From Streptococcus himalayensis (lineage in GTDB: Bacteria > Bacillota > Bacilli > Lactobacillales > Streptococcaceae), in NCBI RefSeq assembly GCF_001708305.1, contig NZ_CP016953.1, positions 639,501-703,500 on the forward strand: a stretch of DNA of 64,000 nucleotides, read 5' to 3'. Made by a program: the position numbers and the translations under genes. Positions within the stretch are counted from its first letter, which is position 1. Each line of letters starts with the position of its first letter. The notes beneath the pieces are model-generated. The model saw only the letters and a list, made by a program, of their open reading frames with translations. It searched no databases and was not told the DNA's origin. Shown here piece by piece: positions 34,754-44,600 of the stretch.

Positions 34754-35287
34754 ATGGACACCTATTTTCTGGCTAGACCGAGCGAGAGCGATCTCCCTCT
34801 ACTGGAGAGGTTCAGGCAAGAATTTTTCAACAGCAAACAGCACCTCAATGGAGGAGCTCGCTTGGCAGACATGCAAGATTTATCCGCTTGGCTCGCTCAC
34901 ATTCGCCAGCAAGAAAAGCAAGCAAAACCAAATCGGGCTCCTTCTACGACCCTTGTCTTCAAGCGGCAAGGGCAAGCCAAAATCATCGGCATTGTCAATA
35001 TCCGCCATCATATAGAGCTGGATTATTTGAGAGATGTTACGGGTCATATCGGTTACTCGATTGCACCGAGCGAGCAAGGTCAGGGGCTTGCAAAACGTCA
35101 ACTGGCTCAGGCACTAGAGGTTTGTAAAGACATGGGACTAGACAGGGTTTTAGTCACTTGTGCGACCTGGAATACTGCCTCTCGTAAAACCATTCTAGCC
35201 CAGCCTCATTGCCACTTTGACGATAAACGACTGGCCCCCGATGGAGATACCATGGAACGTTACTGGATTGATTTGCCCAAAGACTAG
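34754..35287 (+). CDS. GNAT-family N-acetyltransferase
   Basis: 177 residues from ATG 34754 (CAGGAGG 6 bases upstream; the longer frame to 34673 runs into the repeat and is rejected). GNAT core: GGARLADMQDLSAWLAH, IIGIVNIRHHIELDYLRDVTGHIGYSIAPSEQGQGLAKRQLAQAL (acetyl-CoA loop) and the end DGDTMERYWIDL. It resembles uncharacterised streptococcal acetyltransferases of the RimJ/RimL type. The substrate is unknown. Confidence 0.8.
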   Translation: MDTYFLARPSESDLPLLERFRQEFFNSKQHLNGGARLADMQDLSAWLAHIRQQEKQAKPNRAPSTTLVFKRQGQAKIIGIVNIRHHIELDYLRDVTGHIGYSIAPSEQGQGLAKRQLAQALEVCKDMGLDRVLVTCATWNTASRKTILAQPHCHFDDKRLAPDGDTMERYWIDLPKD

Positions 35288-35397
35288 AGATTTTACCTAG
35301 ATTTTTTGATGATAATACGCTTTCACGCAAAAATGTCTTGCAAAAATGTCAGAATTATGAGAAAATAACACCAATTTAGCTCATAGGAGGGGATAGA

Positions 35398-35739
35398 ATG
35401 AGAGACGATATTCAGATAAATGACCGAGCTCTTCAGCTAAAAGACCAGCTGATTGAACGATTGGAGCGGATTTACGACCCTGATGTGGAGCTTGATATCT
35501 ATAACTTGGGCTTGCTCTACGAGATTTCCCTTGATGAAACGGGCCATTGCAAGGTTGTTATGACCTTTACCGATACGGCTTGTGAGTGTGCAGAGACTAT
35601 CCCGATTGAGATTGTAGACTCGCTCAAGCAGATTGAAGGCATTGAGAGTGTCACGGTTGAGATTACCTGGTCGCCTGCTTGGAAAATCACCCGCATTAGC
35701 CGTTTTGGCCGCATCGCCTTAGGCATTAGTCCCAGATAA
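35398..35739 (+). CDS. DUF59/MIP18-family metal-sulfur cluster assembly factor
   Basis: 113 residues. The DUF59 signature is clear: LERIYDPDVELDIYNLGLLYEI, then MTFTDTACECAETIPIEIV and the end VTVEITWSPAWKITRISRFGRIALGI. Relatives (PaaD, SufT, YitW) help iron-sulfur cluster assembly or transfer. TAGGAGGGGA precedes the ATG. It neighbours ilvD, an Fe-S enzyme encoded on the other strand; a functional tie is only suggestive. Confidence 0.85.
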   Translation: MRDDIQINDRALQLKDQLIERLERIYDPDVELDIYNLGLLYEISLDETGHCKVVMTFTDTACECAETIPIEIVDSLKQIEGIESVTVEITWSPAWKITRISRFGRIALGISPR

Positions 35740-35742
35740 AGG

Positions 35743-35783
35743 AAAACGAGGTTGGACACTAGAATTCCACCTCGTTTTATTAT
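35743..35783. terminator. Terminator after the DUF59 gene
   Basis: AAAACGAGGT and ACCTCGTTTT pair with a small loop, then ATTAT. Confidence 0.75.
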
Positions 35784-35849
35784 ATACTCATCCAAAATCA
35801 CAGGTAGCGAACCATCTGATACTCTCCAAAAATCTGACAAGGAAACGGA

Positions 35850-35915
35850 GCCGCAGCTAGAACTAGAGCCCAGCAAGGTATAACGACACTATTTTTGATT
35901 TTTGACGAGTATAAG
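35850..35915. repeat. Degenerate intergenic repeat, copy C
   Basis: Contains GCTAGAACTAGAGCCC, GCAAGGT, CGACA and TTGATTTTTGACGAGTATAA. Copy D at 63740-63825 has the same GTAGAACTAGAG, GCAAGGTGAGCTAGCGACAT and TTGACGAGTATAA order. Confidence 0.55.
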
Positions 35916-35952
35916 AAGTCGTAAATATGCTGACTTTTATGTGCATCAAGTG

Positions 35953-37659
35953 TTATCTCTTCCCTGTTTCTTCTGGTTTCCAGAAGTCTGTGACTGCTCC
36001 TTTAGAAGAAGAAGAGACAATATGAGCATATTTCCCGAGCACTCCACGGCTGTAAAGCGGTGGTAGTACTGTTTCTGCCTTGCGTTTTTCCAATTCTTCC
36101 TCAGACACACGCATGGTTAATTCTTTCGTATCCTGATCCACCACGACAATATCGCCATCACGAAGATAGGCAATTGGACCACCATCTTGAGCTTCTGGTG
36201 CGATGTGCCCGACAACCAAGCCATAAGTTCCACCAGAGAAGCGACCATCTGTCAAGAGAGCGACAGACTCCCCTTGCCCTTTTCCGACAAGGATAGAGGA
36301 GAGAGAAAGCATTTCTGGCATTCCCGGACCACCTTTTGGTCCCACATAGCGGACGACTACGACATCCCCGTCTACCACTTCGTCGCGAAGAACAGCATTT
36401 ACAGCGTCTTCTTCAGTATTAAAGACCTTAGCTGGTCCTTCATGCCGACGGACATTTACCCCTGAAACTTTGGCAACCGCTCCATCAGGTGCCAAGTTCC
36501 CATGAAGCACGATAAGAGGACCGTCTGCACGTTTTGGATGTTCAAGTGGCATAATGACTTTCTGGCCTGGTGTCAAATCTGGTGCGTCTGCTAAGTTTTC
36601 TGCCAAGGTCTTTCCTGTACAGGTCAAGCAATCGCCGTGCAAGAAACCACGCTCGTACAAGTATTTCATAACTGCTTGCACACCGCCGACATTGTACAAA
36701 TCTTGGAAAACATATTTTCCAGATGGTTTCAAATCAGCCAAATGCGGGACTTTCTCTTGGAAATCATTGAAGTCATCCAAGGTCAATTCTACATTTGCTG
36801 CATGGGCAATGGCTAGCAAGTGCAAAATCGCATTGGTCGATCCACCGAGTGCCATGACCACTGTAATGGCATTTTCAAAGGCCTTACGAGTCATGATATC
36901 CTTTGGATAAATGCCCTTTTCTAACAACTTCACAACGGCACGACCCGCTTCTTCGACATCCCGAGCCTTTTCAGGAGACTCCGCTGGGTGAGAAGAAGAA
37001 CCAGGCAAACTCATCCCCATAGCTTCAATCGCAGAAGCCATGGTATTAGCTGTGTACATACCCCCACAGCCTCCAGGGCCAGGGCAGGCATTGCATTCCC
37101 TGGCATAGACCTCTTCTTCAGTCATGTCCCCGTGATTCCATTTTCCAACGGATTCAAAGACGGACACGAGGTCAATATCTTGACCATCCAGATTTCCCGG
37201 TGCAATAGTTCCCCCATAGACAAAAATGGCAGGAATATCCGTATTGGCAATGGCAATCATGGAGCCGGGCATATTCTTATCACAGCCTCCAATAGCGACC
37301 AAGGCATCACAGTTATGACCACTGATCGCTGCTTCAATCGAGTCTGCGATAATATCTCTGGAAGGCAGAGAAAAGCGCATTCCAGGTGTCCCCATGGCAA
37401 TTCCATCTGCCACGGTAATGGTTCCAAACTGAACAGGCCAAGCCCCTTGCGATTGAACACCCTTTTTAGCCAATTTTCCAAAATCATGGAGGTGGATATT
37501 ACAAGGTGTATTTTCCGCCCAAGTCGAAATCACCCCGACAATCGGTTTTTCAAAATTTTCATCTGTCATTCCTGTCGCTCGTAACATCGCACGGTTAGGG
37601 GATTTGACCATCCCTTGGTAGATGTTACTGCGGATTCGAATGTCTTTTTTCTCTGTCAT
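35953..37659 (-). CDS. ilvD: Dihydroxy-acid dehydratase
   Basis: 568 residues from ATG 37659 (GGGAGGAAAG upstream; the ATG at 37686 is in frame but lacks a site). It dehydrates dihydroxy-acids to 2-oxo acids in valine, leucine and isoleucine synthesis. Iron-sulfur cysteines are visible in [30 protein letters not shown] and [12 protein letters not shown]; the C-terminal half has [20 protein letters not shown]. An extended -10 box (TGGTATAAT, minus strand about 37703-37695) lies upstream. It stands alone here, without other ilv genes. Confidence 0.95.
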   Translation of the reverse strand: MTEKKDIRIRSNIYQGMVKSPNRAMLRATGMTDENFEKPIVGVISTWAENTPCNIHLHDFGKLAKKGVQSQGAWPVQFGTITVADGIAMGTPGMRFSLPSRDIIADSIEAAISGHNCDALVAIGGCDKNMPGSMIAIANTDIPAIFVYGGTIAPGNLDGQDIDLVSVFESVGKWNHGDMTEEEVYARECNACPGPGGCGGMYTANTMASAIEAMGMSLPGSSSHPAESPEKARDVEEAGRAVVKLLEKGIYPKDIMTRKAFENAITVVMALGGSTNAILHLLAIAHAANVELTLDDFNDFQEKVPHLADLKPSGKYVFQDLYNVGGVQAVMKYLYERGFLHGDCLTCTGKTLAENLADAPDLTPGQKVIMPLEHPKRADGPLIVLHGNLAPDGAVAKVSGVNVRRHEGPAKVFNTEEDAVNAVLRDEVVDGDVVVVRYVGPKGGPGMPEMLSLSSILVGKGQGESVALLTDGRFSGGTYGLVVGHIAPEAQDGGPIAYLRDGDIVVVDQDTKELTMRVSEEELEKRKAETVLPPLYSRGVLGKYAHIVSSSSKGAVTDFWKPEETGKR

Positions 37660-37814
37660 CAGGCTTTCCTCCCAAGAATCATTCAAGTCTCTTTATTATA
37701 CCATATTTTTATCGTTTATAGGGAGATTTCTGGTTAAATTTTTTGAATATTCTGATTAAAATTGTCAGATAATAACAGATTTTCGCCAAAAACGAAAAAA
37801 ATTTGTCAAGTAAC

Positions 37815-37843
37815 TTTACTTTACAAAAGAAATGTGATATTCT
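37815..37843 (+). promoter_or_regulatory. rpmF-rpmG promoter
   Basis: TTTACT (37815-37820), 17 bases, TATTCT (37838-37843) with extended TG. Start predicted near 37850. Confidence 0.6.
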
Positions 37844-37849
37844 ATTACA

Positions 37850-38015
37850 GTTGGCGAAAGCCAAATGAATAGGATAGTCTTTCTATTTTCAGTTAGTGCG
37901 AGGCAATGCATCGCAGGCATAACTGGAGTTAAGCAAGATGCACTAATGACGTAATAAGTGAAAATAGACGGACTATGAAACTAAAACGAGCCTGGCTCGT
38001 CCATTACAACGGAGG
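37850..38015 (+). promoter_or_regulatory. Structured 5' leader of rpmF-rpmG
   Basis: About 175 bases with strong secondary structure: TTGGC-GAAA-GCCAA right at the start, then a long closing helix ATAGTC..CTATTTTCA (37874-37891) with TGAAAATAG..GACTAT (37959-37976), enclosing TTAGTGC (37993 minus 100, i.e. 37893-37899) with GCACTAA (37940-37946), and ACGAGC-CTG-GCTCGT (37986-38000) directly before GGAGG. This looks like a ribosomal-protein autoregulatory leader. I know no Rfam family that matches. Confidence 0.65.
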
Positions 38016-38025
38016 ATAGAAAGAA

Positions 38026-38208
38026 ATGGCAGTACCTGCACGTCGCACATCAAAAGCGAAGAAAAACAAACGTCGTACGCACTACAAATTGACAGCTCCA
38101 TCTGTCCAATTTGACGCAACTACTGGAGATTACTCACGTTCTCACCGTGTATCTTTGAAAGGATACTACAAAGGACGTAAAATCGCTAAAGCTGCAGCAG
38201 CTGAATAA
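38026..38208 (+). CDS. rpmF: Ribosomal protein L32
   Basis: 60 residues, [20 protein letters not shown]..., ending in [18 protein letters not shown]. It is the zinc-free form without the CxxC pairs, usual for streptococci. GGAGG precedes the ATG and rpmG follows after 15 bases, both part of the 50S subunit. Confidence 0.97.
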   Translation: MAVPARRTSKAKKNKRRTHYKLTAPSVQFDATTGDYSRSHRVSLKGYYKGRKIAKAAAAE

Positions 38209-38223
38209 TAGAAGGGAGATACC

Positions 38224-38373
38224 ATGCGCGTAAATATTACACTTGAACACAAAGAATCTGGTGAACGCTTGTACCTTACTTCTAAAAACAAACGTAACAC
38301 TCCAGACCGTCTTCAATTGAAAAAATACTCACCAAAATTGCGTAAACACGTAATTTTCACTGAGGTTAAGTAA
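38224..38373 (+). CDS. rpmG: Ribosomal protein L33, cysteine-free form
   Basis: 49 residues, [21 protein letters not shown]... to HVIFTEVK. No Cys, so this is the zinc-independent paralogue type. GAAGGGAGA precedes its ATG. It shares the rpmF leader and promoter. Confidence 0.97.
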   Translation: MRVNITLEHKESGERLYLTSKNKRNTPDRLQLKKYSPKLRKHVIFTEVK

Positions 38374-38510
38374 GGGTTTCATTACACGTCAATAGACGTC
38401 AAAATATTGATTTCATATGATTTTTGAAATTTTTTGAATTTCACTATATTACAGTAGAAATCAATAGAAACTCTACCTTTTAGATAAAAATATTGAAACG
38501 GATAACGATT

Positions 38511-38537
38511 AAACCGCTCTTACGAGTGGTTTTTTGT
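38511..38537 (+). terminator. Terminator after rpmG
   Basis: AAACCGCTC (38511-38519), TTAC, GAGTGGTTT (38524-38532), then T's. Confidence 0.75.
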
Positions 38538-38556
38538 ATACCACTAATTCCAATGC

Positions 38557-38584
38557 TTGCATTATTTTCTAAAAATGCTACAAT
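38557..38584 (+). promoter_or_regulatory. Promoter of the antisense RNA
   Basis: TTGCAT (38557-38562), 16 bases, TACAAT (38579-38584), extended TG. Confidence 0.7.
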
Positions 38585-38590
38585 AGCAGT

Positions 38591-38708
38591 AGAAAAGGAG
38601 TTGGTTTGCCGACCAACTCCCATGTAGAACCGTTAAAAAAACGGTGGCTTCATATATTAGATTATAATCTCGTCTACTTAGCCAAAAGTGGGGACGGGAT
38701 TATTTTTT
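38591..38708 (+). ncRNA. Probable type I antitoxin RNA, about 118 nt
   Basis: Starts after a good promoter, contains the stem GGAGTTGGT (38597-38605) / ACCAACTCC (38612-38620), a second stem CCGTT/AACGG, and ends in a terminator AATCTCGTC (38666-38674) / GACGGGATT (38693-38701) with a T-run. It converges on and overlaps the 3' end of a small holin-like toxin gene on the other strand, the usual layout of RatA/TxpA-type pairs. Confidence 0.7.
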
Positions 38709-38846
38709 ATCTCGAAGCAGAATTAAGGCAATCACAAATGTTAGTAGGCTGATGATAAAACCACCAAAACCTAACATTACTTGCAATGCTTCCGCAACTG
38801 ACAAGATGCTACTCCTTTCTAAGTGGATTTGCGTACTTACATTCAT
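38700..38846 (-). CDS. Putative holin-like toxin (Hol-Tox family)
   Basis: 48 residues: a short polar start with HLERSSILSVAEAL, then one hydrophobic helix (VMLGFGGFIISLLTFVIALILL) and the end RDKK. The ERRS-LSV-EAL-LM..FG.F...LL motif is the Hol-Tox pattern of Firmicutes. ATG 38846 has GAAAGGGGTGG upstream; a second site (AAAGGAG) and TTG at 38804 could start a 34-residue form. A promoter with extended -10 TGATATAAT (minus, about 38910-38902) precedes it. The opposing RNA would act on its 3' end. Such peptides depolarise the membrane when unchecked. Confidence 0.78.
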   Translation of the reverse strand: MNVSTQIHLERSSILSVAEALQVMLGFGGFIISLLTFVIALILLRDKK

Positions 38847-39009
38847 AAGCACCACCCCTTTCAAAATTTGTAGCCACCGTCTTCACTTTTCTACAGAATC
38901 TATTATATCATAAATTACAACTAACTCTTTTATCCTCATTCTCCAGAGATTGTTGGAATAGTTTGTTCTTTCCAACGATTGCTGAGAATATAAAAGCAAC
39001 TCCCGAATA

Positions 39010-39120
39010 TGTACTGACCCCCAAAAGTTGGACAATAAATTATTGCAAGGATTTAGTTCTGTACTGGACAAGGCTAAGTCCTTTTAATTTTACTTTAATG
39101 CGTTTGTTATTGTATGTGTC
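39010..39120 (-). mobile_element. IS3-family remnant (transposase 3' end plus terminal repeat)
   Basis: On the minus strand the last ~25 codons of an orfB transposase read YNNKRIKVKLKGLSLVQYRTK..., ending in a stop at 39040. They are followed by the element end with GTCCAACTTTTGGGGGTCA (39010-39034 region), an IS861/IS150-group type terminus. Everything upstream of the ~25 codons is lost. It sits in the otherwise gene-free stretch 38847-39291. Confidence 0.75.
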
Positions 39121-39134
39121 TCTTATTCCTACAA

Positions 39135-39163
39135 AACAAAAAAAGCAAGTCCAAAACTTGCTT
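39135..39163 (-). terminator. Terminator for the 83-residue protein gene
   Basis: On the minus strand AAGCAAGTTTTGGACTTGCTT forms a stem followed by TTTTTTT (plus 39132-39160). Confidence 0.7.
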
Positions 39164-39291
39164 AATGACCATTTACGTCATATATATATGAGATATAGTG
39201 GTAAAATATCCAATTTTCTTACGGTTAAATTCAATCTCATCAAAACAAGAACTATCTGCTCTCTCACTTGTTAAGTAGCGAGCAACCAATT

Positions 39292-39543
39292 TCAAGGTAA
39301 GAATGACTTGATTGTGTTTATTTGTCTACTATCATCAGTCGCCAGTCGCTCCTCACGGCTAATAAGATACCAATTAGAACGAATTTGCCTGTACTCAATA
39401 GCATTTTTTACAAAGTCCAACCAATACTCTTCAAACTCCGTCTCTCTCTTTTTCATTGTATCTAGTATTTTTTGATGATACTCCTGACATTTTTCAAATG
39501 ACAACGTTCCTTTTTCATCTAGAAATGTTTGATAAGAAAACAT
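39292..39543 (-). CDS. Hypothetical protein, 83 residues
   Basis: Starts MFSYQTFLDEKGTLSFEKCQ with AAAGGGG 6-8 bases upstream. Charged, mostly helical, soluble, with aromatic residues in EFEEYWLDFVKNAIEYRQIRSNWYLI. No family recognised. It lies beside a CPBP protease gene on the same strand and next to an IS remnant. Own terminator downstream. Confidence 0.55.
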   Translation of the reverse strand: MFSYQTFLDEKGTLSFEKCQEYHQKILDTMKKRETEFEEYWLDFVKNAIEYRQIRSNWYLISREERLATDDSRQINTIKSFLP

Positions 39544-39616
39544 AGCGTCCCCTTTTTACTATTTCATATAGATTACGATAAATATTTAAAAACCCAATGG
39601 ATAACTCAATGAGTTC

Positions 39617-40453
39617 TCATATCCGTTGTTTCTTTAATCTCCATGCGATAGCCGCTGAACCTAAAAGACAAACAAGTGGTGTGATAATAGAACCTGTAAG
39701 ACCTCCCTCTCCTCCGCTGATTAAAGGAACATCTTTTGAAATAATAATATTAATTAAAAAATTATCCTGCCATTTGGGACTGATATTAATGAAATATACC
39801 ATAATATTCCATATCACATGTCCCCAAGCGGCATTCCAGATAGAATCAGAACTTTCAGTAATGTATGCAAAGAGAATGGCTATGGCTACTGCACTAAAGA
39901 AAAACTGAGAGAATGTGGTAATTGTCCAGTTTGCATTGTCGTTTGGTAAGTGCACCAACGCAAAGATAATCGCTGTCCCAAAAGCAGCCCACCAAACTGA
40001 CAGTTTTTGACGAAAAAGTGGATATATTAAAGCATGAAATATCACTTCTTCCGTTACGGAACCAAGAAAACCAGTATAAATAATTCCACCGACGAAAGTT
40101 TCAACAAATGGGAAGTTCGTGCCAATAGCTCCTAATTTACCTCCAAGTAAAATTGCAATGATAGCTGTTACAATAAGTGGTAGCAAAGTGACCAATACAA
40201 CCCATTTCCAGTTAAAACTGACTCTTTTTAACCCATAAGCAGACGGATTATCTTTTAGAAAATATCGGATAATCAGATATGCTATTAATATAACAGAAAT
40301 ATTAACGAACGGCACAAAAACAAGAACACCTAAATTTTGATTATACTCAAATAATGGTACAAGCGGAAAACCTAGAATGATTTGCGTAGAAAATAATCCC
40401 AAAAGTCCGAGTAATGTAGCCGCAATAATTTTTCCCCATGATTGTTCTTTCAT
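39617..40453 (-). CDS. CPBP-family intramembrane protease
   Basis: 278 residues, about eight membrane segments. CPBP/Abi motifs: TEEVIFHALIYPLF (the paired Glu; the usual Arg of EExxxR is His here), ALVHLPND and the late WGHVIWNI. Such glutamic proteases (Rce1-like) are often linked to bacteriocin immunity or modification in lactic acid bacteria. No bacteriocin gene is next to it. It ends in a basic tail. The Arg-to-His change in motif 1 is a point to check. Confidence 0.82.
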   Translation of the reverse strand: MKEQSWGKIIAATLLGLLGLFSTQIILGFPLVPLFEYNQNLGVLVFVPFVNISVILIAYLIIRYFLKDNPSAYGLKRVSFNWKWVVLVTLLPLIVTAIIAILLGGKLGAIGTNFPFVETFVGGIIYTGFLGSVTEEVIFHALIYPLFRQKLSVWWAAFGTAIIFALVHLPNDNANWTITTFSQFFFSAVAIAILFAYITESSDSIWNAAWGHVIWNIMVYFINISPKWQDNFLINIIISKDVPLISGGEGGLTGSIITPLVCLLGSAAIAWRLKKQRI

Positions 40454-40641
40454 AAAATTCCTCTAATAAAAAATATTCAAAATATTTTCCATTTTACACC
40501 AATTATCACAAAAGTGTCAAGTTTTCTGAAATTTTTTGAATCAATCATCAAAAGTACCAAATCTCATTATCTTTTGATCAGACTGCCTATGAAATTCTCT
40601 GTAAAACAGGGGCTCCTAATCATTTTCTTTTATAAAAGCCC

Positions 40642-40670
40642 TTACATTTTCTGGATTTTTTTGGTATAAT
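40642..40670 (+). promoter_or_regulatory. Promoter of the formate/nitrite-type transporter
   Basis: TTACAT (40642-40647), 17 bases, TATAAT (40665-40670), with TG one base before. Confidence 0.65.
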
Positions 40671-40724
40671 CTTATATTGTGATAAACTTCTCAATTAGGA
40701 AATGGTAGAAAGATAGGAAACCGT

Positions 40725-41531
40725 ATGGCAGGACAAGATCAAGCATTGATGTACACAATCGATAAAAGTATCAAGAAAAAGGCTGACTTGATTGAAAGCA
40801 ACTATTGGGCGTATGCCCTTCGATCGATTTTTGCGAGTGTCTATCTGGCACTTGGGATTGCCATTGCGCTCTACACAGCAGACAAGCTCGAGCATGTGGC
40901 AGCAGGACTCGGGAAATTTAGCTACGGTCTCATGTTTGGCTGGGGGCTCCTTATGATTCTTTATATGAATGCCGAACTCGGTACATCAAATATGATGTAT
41001 ATGACGGTGGCAATGGCGCGCAAGGTTATTCCAACCAAAACAGCCCTGAAAATTCTAGCAACCTGTATTTTCTTTAATTTCGTTGGAGCGGTCTGCATCA
41101 CCTTGCTGCTCTCGCAAACAGCTCCTTTTTCTCTTGGGCATGTGGCACCTGATAGCTATCTTATCCAAGGAACCGTTGCTAAGATTGCTAAAAGTCCACT
41201 GACGCAGTTTATCGAAGGAATTTTTGCCAATGCAGTGGTCAATATTGCCGTCTTTGTCTTTCTAAAAATGAAAGACGATGCTGGAAAGGCGATTGCCGTC
41301 ATTTTCATCATTTTTATCTTTGCTTTCCTCGGCTTTGAGCACGTCATTGCCAACTTCTCAACCTTCTCCCTTGCCTTCTTTTCTAATGGTGGGCCTGTCG
41401 AAGGAATGACTGCCTTTTCTGTCCTTTCCAATTTCCTCTTCTCAGGACTGGGGAACTTTGTTGGAGGTGGCCTACTGATAGGTTTCCTATACCATTGGCT
41501 CAATCAGCAGTCAACGATTTATATCGATTAA
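40725..41531 (+). CDS. Formate/nitrite transporter family protein
   Basis: 268 residues with six membrane segments. FNT features: GLMFGWGLLMILYMNAELGTSNMMYMTVAMARK, NFVGAVCITLL, FANAVVNIAVFVFLKMKDDAGKAIAV and FEHVIANFSTFSLAFF followed by GLGNFVGGGLLIGFLYHW. Probably a channel for formate or a related small anion made in mixed-acid fermentation; the exact substrate is not fixed by sequence. A hairpin terminator follows. Confidence 0.85.
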   Translation: MAGQDQALMYTIDKSIKKKADLIESNYWAYALRSIFASVYLALGIAIALYTADKLEHVAAGLGKFSYGLMFGWGLLMILYMNAELGTSNMMYMTVAMARKVIPTKTALKILATCIFFNFVGAVCITLLLSQTAPFSLGHVAPDSYLIQGTVAKIAKSPLTQFIEGIFANAVVNIAVFVFLKMKDDAGKAIAVIFIIFIFAFLGFEHVIANFSTFSLAFFSNGGPVEGMTAFSVLSNFLFSGLGNFVGGGLLIGFLYHWLNQQSTIYID

Positions 41532-41536
41532 ATAAC

Positions 41537-41569
41537 ATCCTTCTCTTTTCGCAAGAGGAGGATTTTTTT
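41537..41569 (+). terminator. Terminator after the FNT gene
   Basis: ATCCTTCTCTT and AAGAGGAGGAT around TTCGC, then TTTTTTT. Confidence 0.85.
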
Positions 41570-41600
41570 GACACACAAATCTAGAAAATCTACAAAAAAC

Positions 41601-41629
41601 TTGAATTTTCAGAATATTTTTATTACTAT
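41601..41629 (+). promoter_or_regulatory. Promoter of the surface protease gene
   Basis: TTGAAT (41601-41606), 17 bases, TACTAT (41624-41629). AAGGAGA lies before ATG 41685. Confidence 0.55.
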
Positions 41630-41684
41630 AGAAAGACCAATATCTTTTCAAAAAGGTCTTGATTATTTTTTTAAGGAGAATCCT

Positions 41685-44600
41685 ATGAAGCAACAGCGTT
41701 TTTCATTACGCAAGTATAAGCTAGGTTTAGCTTCTGTTTTACTGGGGCTGGCTATCTTTTCAGCCGGTCATCCAGTATTTGCAGATGAGCTGGCAACTAG
41801 CTTTGCAAATGAAGAGATTGTCTCAAATTCAGCCGAGATAACCTCACCTTCAGCTGACATCCGTCAACCTGAAACAGCCACCCCTGAGCTAACACCTCCA
41901 GCGACAAATCTGGAAGCTCCCGTACCTGTTTCTGATACGACAGCTCTCACTACAAGAACGACTGTCGAAGAGCCCACTGCCACAGCTGCTCCATTGAGCA
42001 ATAGTAGCAATGAACTCATCCATGTACCGCCTGTCTGGAAGGAAGGCTATAAAGGACAGGGGACAGTTGTAGCGGTCATTGACTCTGGTTTGGATGTCGA
42101 ACACGATGTCCTTCATCTCTCTGATAGCTCGACTGCCAAATACAAGGATCAAGCTGCCTTTGAAGCGGTTAAAAAGGCTGCAGGGATTTCCTATGGAAAT
42201 TGGTACAATGACAAGGTCATCTTTGGCTATAACTATATGGAAAGCAATTCCAATATCAAGGAAGCTGAAGAAGGATCCCATGGGATGCACGTCGCAGGGA
42301 TCGCAGTCGGAAATCCAACCAAGCCAGATAGCAGTGGCGAGTACATCTACGGTGTGGCTCCAGAAGCGCAATTGATGTTTATGCGGGTCTTTTCCGATAC
42401 CAATAAAGGGACTGACGCTCCTCTTTACGTCCGTGCCATTGAGGACGCTGTCAAACTCGGGGCAGATAGTATCAATCTCAGTCTCGGTGGAGCAAACGGC
42501 TCTCTTATCAATGTGGGACCCGCTCTTGATGCGGCTATTGACCGAGCCAAAAAAGCTGGAGTCAGCGTTGTCATTGCTGCTGGAAATGACGGTGCCTACG
42601 GTTCTGGTCATGCCGCTCCCCTAGCGGAAAATCCAGACTATGGCTTGGTGGCTAGTCCATCAACCGCCTCAGGAGCCATCTCTGTTGCTTCTTACAACAA
42701 TTCAAACATCACCACAGAAGTTATGAATGTCATTGGAAATGATAGTAGCCTGCCTCTTTATCGTAGCAAGGTACCAGTGACCATCTCAGAAAGTGACCAA
42801 GATTTTGAAATAGGCAAATCCTATGACTATGTCTTTGCTGGACTTGGAAAAGAGGAAGATTTCGCAACTGTAGACGTAGCTGGAAAAATCGCTCTCATCA
42901 AACGTGGGGAAATCACTTTTATTGATAAAATCAAGCATGCCATTGCAAAAGGAGCAGTAGGTGCTCTCATCTTTAACAACCAAGATGAACCCAATCTCAA
43001 TATGAGCTTGGACAAGGAATCAAAAGCCATTCCAAGTGCCTTCATTCCTTTGAGCTTCGGTGAAGAATTGGTCAAAAATAACTATCAAATCCAATTTAAT
43101 AAACAAATGGGGCAAATCCCAAATCCTGCTGCGAAACAACTCTCGGATTTCTCCAGTTGGGGATTATCCGTCGATGGTGAGCTAAAACCCGATGTAGCAG
43201 CACCTGGTGGCGGTATTTACTCTTCGATCAATAATGGAAAATACGAATCCAAAAACGGAACCAGTATGGCTGCCCCTCACGTTGCTGGAGTTGCTGCTCT
43301 TGTCAAGCAAGCCTTACGAACCAAATACCCAACCAAAACACCCGAAGAAATCGAAAGCTTGATCAAAAACTTGATCATGAGCACCGCAAAACCGCATTTC
43401 AACGAGGAAACCAAAGCCTATACCTCTCCAAGACAACAAGGTGCAGGGCTGGTCGATACGCACGGTGCGATTTCCACTGACTTATATGTCACAGGAGCCA
43501 ATGGCTACGGAAGTCTGAGCCTTGGTAATGTTGGATCTACCTTCACTCTTCCCCTCATTCTGCACAATATCAGTGATCAAGATAAAACCCTTACCTACGT
43601 AACGGAGGTTAATACCGACACTGTCGAAGAAGGCCACATTACCTTGCAACCTCGCTCACTGGAGCAAATCAAGGGCGAAACCATCACGGTCAAAGCAAAT
43701 AGCAGCCTAGCACTTACAGTCACTGTGGATGCCAGCAAATTCCATGACGAACTCATCAAGGAAATGCCAAATGGCTACTACTTAGAAGGGTTTGTTCGTT
43801 TCCTTGACCAGGCTCAAGAAGAAGTTGTCAGCATTCCTTATGTAGGTTTTAAAGGAGAATGGCAAAATTTAGCTGTTCTCGAAAAATCAATCTACGAATT
43901 ACTCAAAGACAATCAAAACGGCTTTTACTTCGAGCGGGTAGATGATTATATGGCATTGGGAGATAGCGATGCAACGGCTCTTGTGACAGACAGTTCTGAA
44001 GACATCATTTCTCTAAACAAACGCGAAAAACGTGACCCGATTATTTTAGGAAGTCAACTCATTTCGCAAGGTGCTTCCCTAATCACCGTTGATGAAACTG
44101 GAAATGTCTTGCTCGCTTTTTCTCCAAATGATGACAAGAACCAGGATATTATTGGTCTCAAAGGTGTTTTTCTCCGCAATTACCGAAATCTCATCGCCAG
44201 CGTCTATGCAGCTGATGACCAGCTATTGGAGCATCCAATCTGGCAAAGTGAACCTGCCGAAGGAGATAAAACCTATTATTCTGGCAACCCAAGAAATAAA
44301 AAATCACGCATTATTGACGAAAGCATCTGGGATGGAACCGACCAAACTGGAAAATCTGTTCCAGAAGGAAGCTACAAATACGTGGTCCGCTATACGCCTC
44401 TTGTGCCTGGAGCAAAAGAGCAAATGGTCGCCTTTGATGTGATTGTTGACCGTCAATATCCTGTCATTACGACCGGAACATTTGATGAGAAGACCCGCAA
44501 CTTTACCCCTCGAACTGCTATTGAAGAGGGTGGTTCAGGAATCCGCAGCGAACAAGTCTTTTACTTGGCTGAGGGTGACGATGGGTTGACCTACACATCA

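Noticed and set aside
41889..42611. 240-residue minus-strand frame inside the surface protease
   Set aside because: Shadow of the S8 domain in the antisense frame; no start signals.
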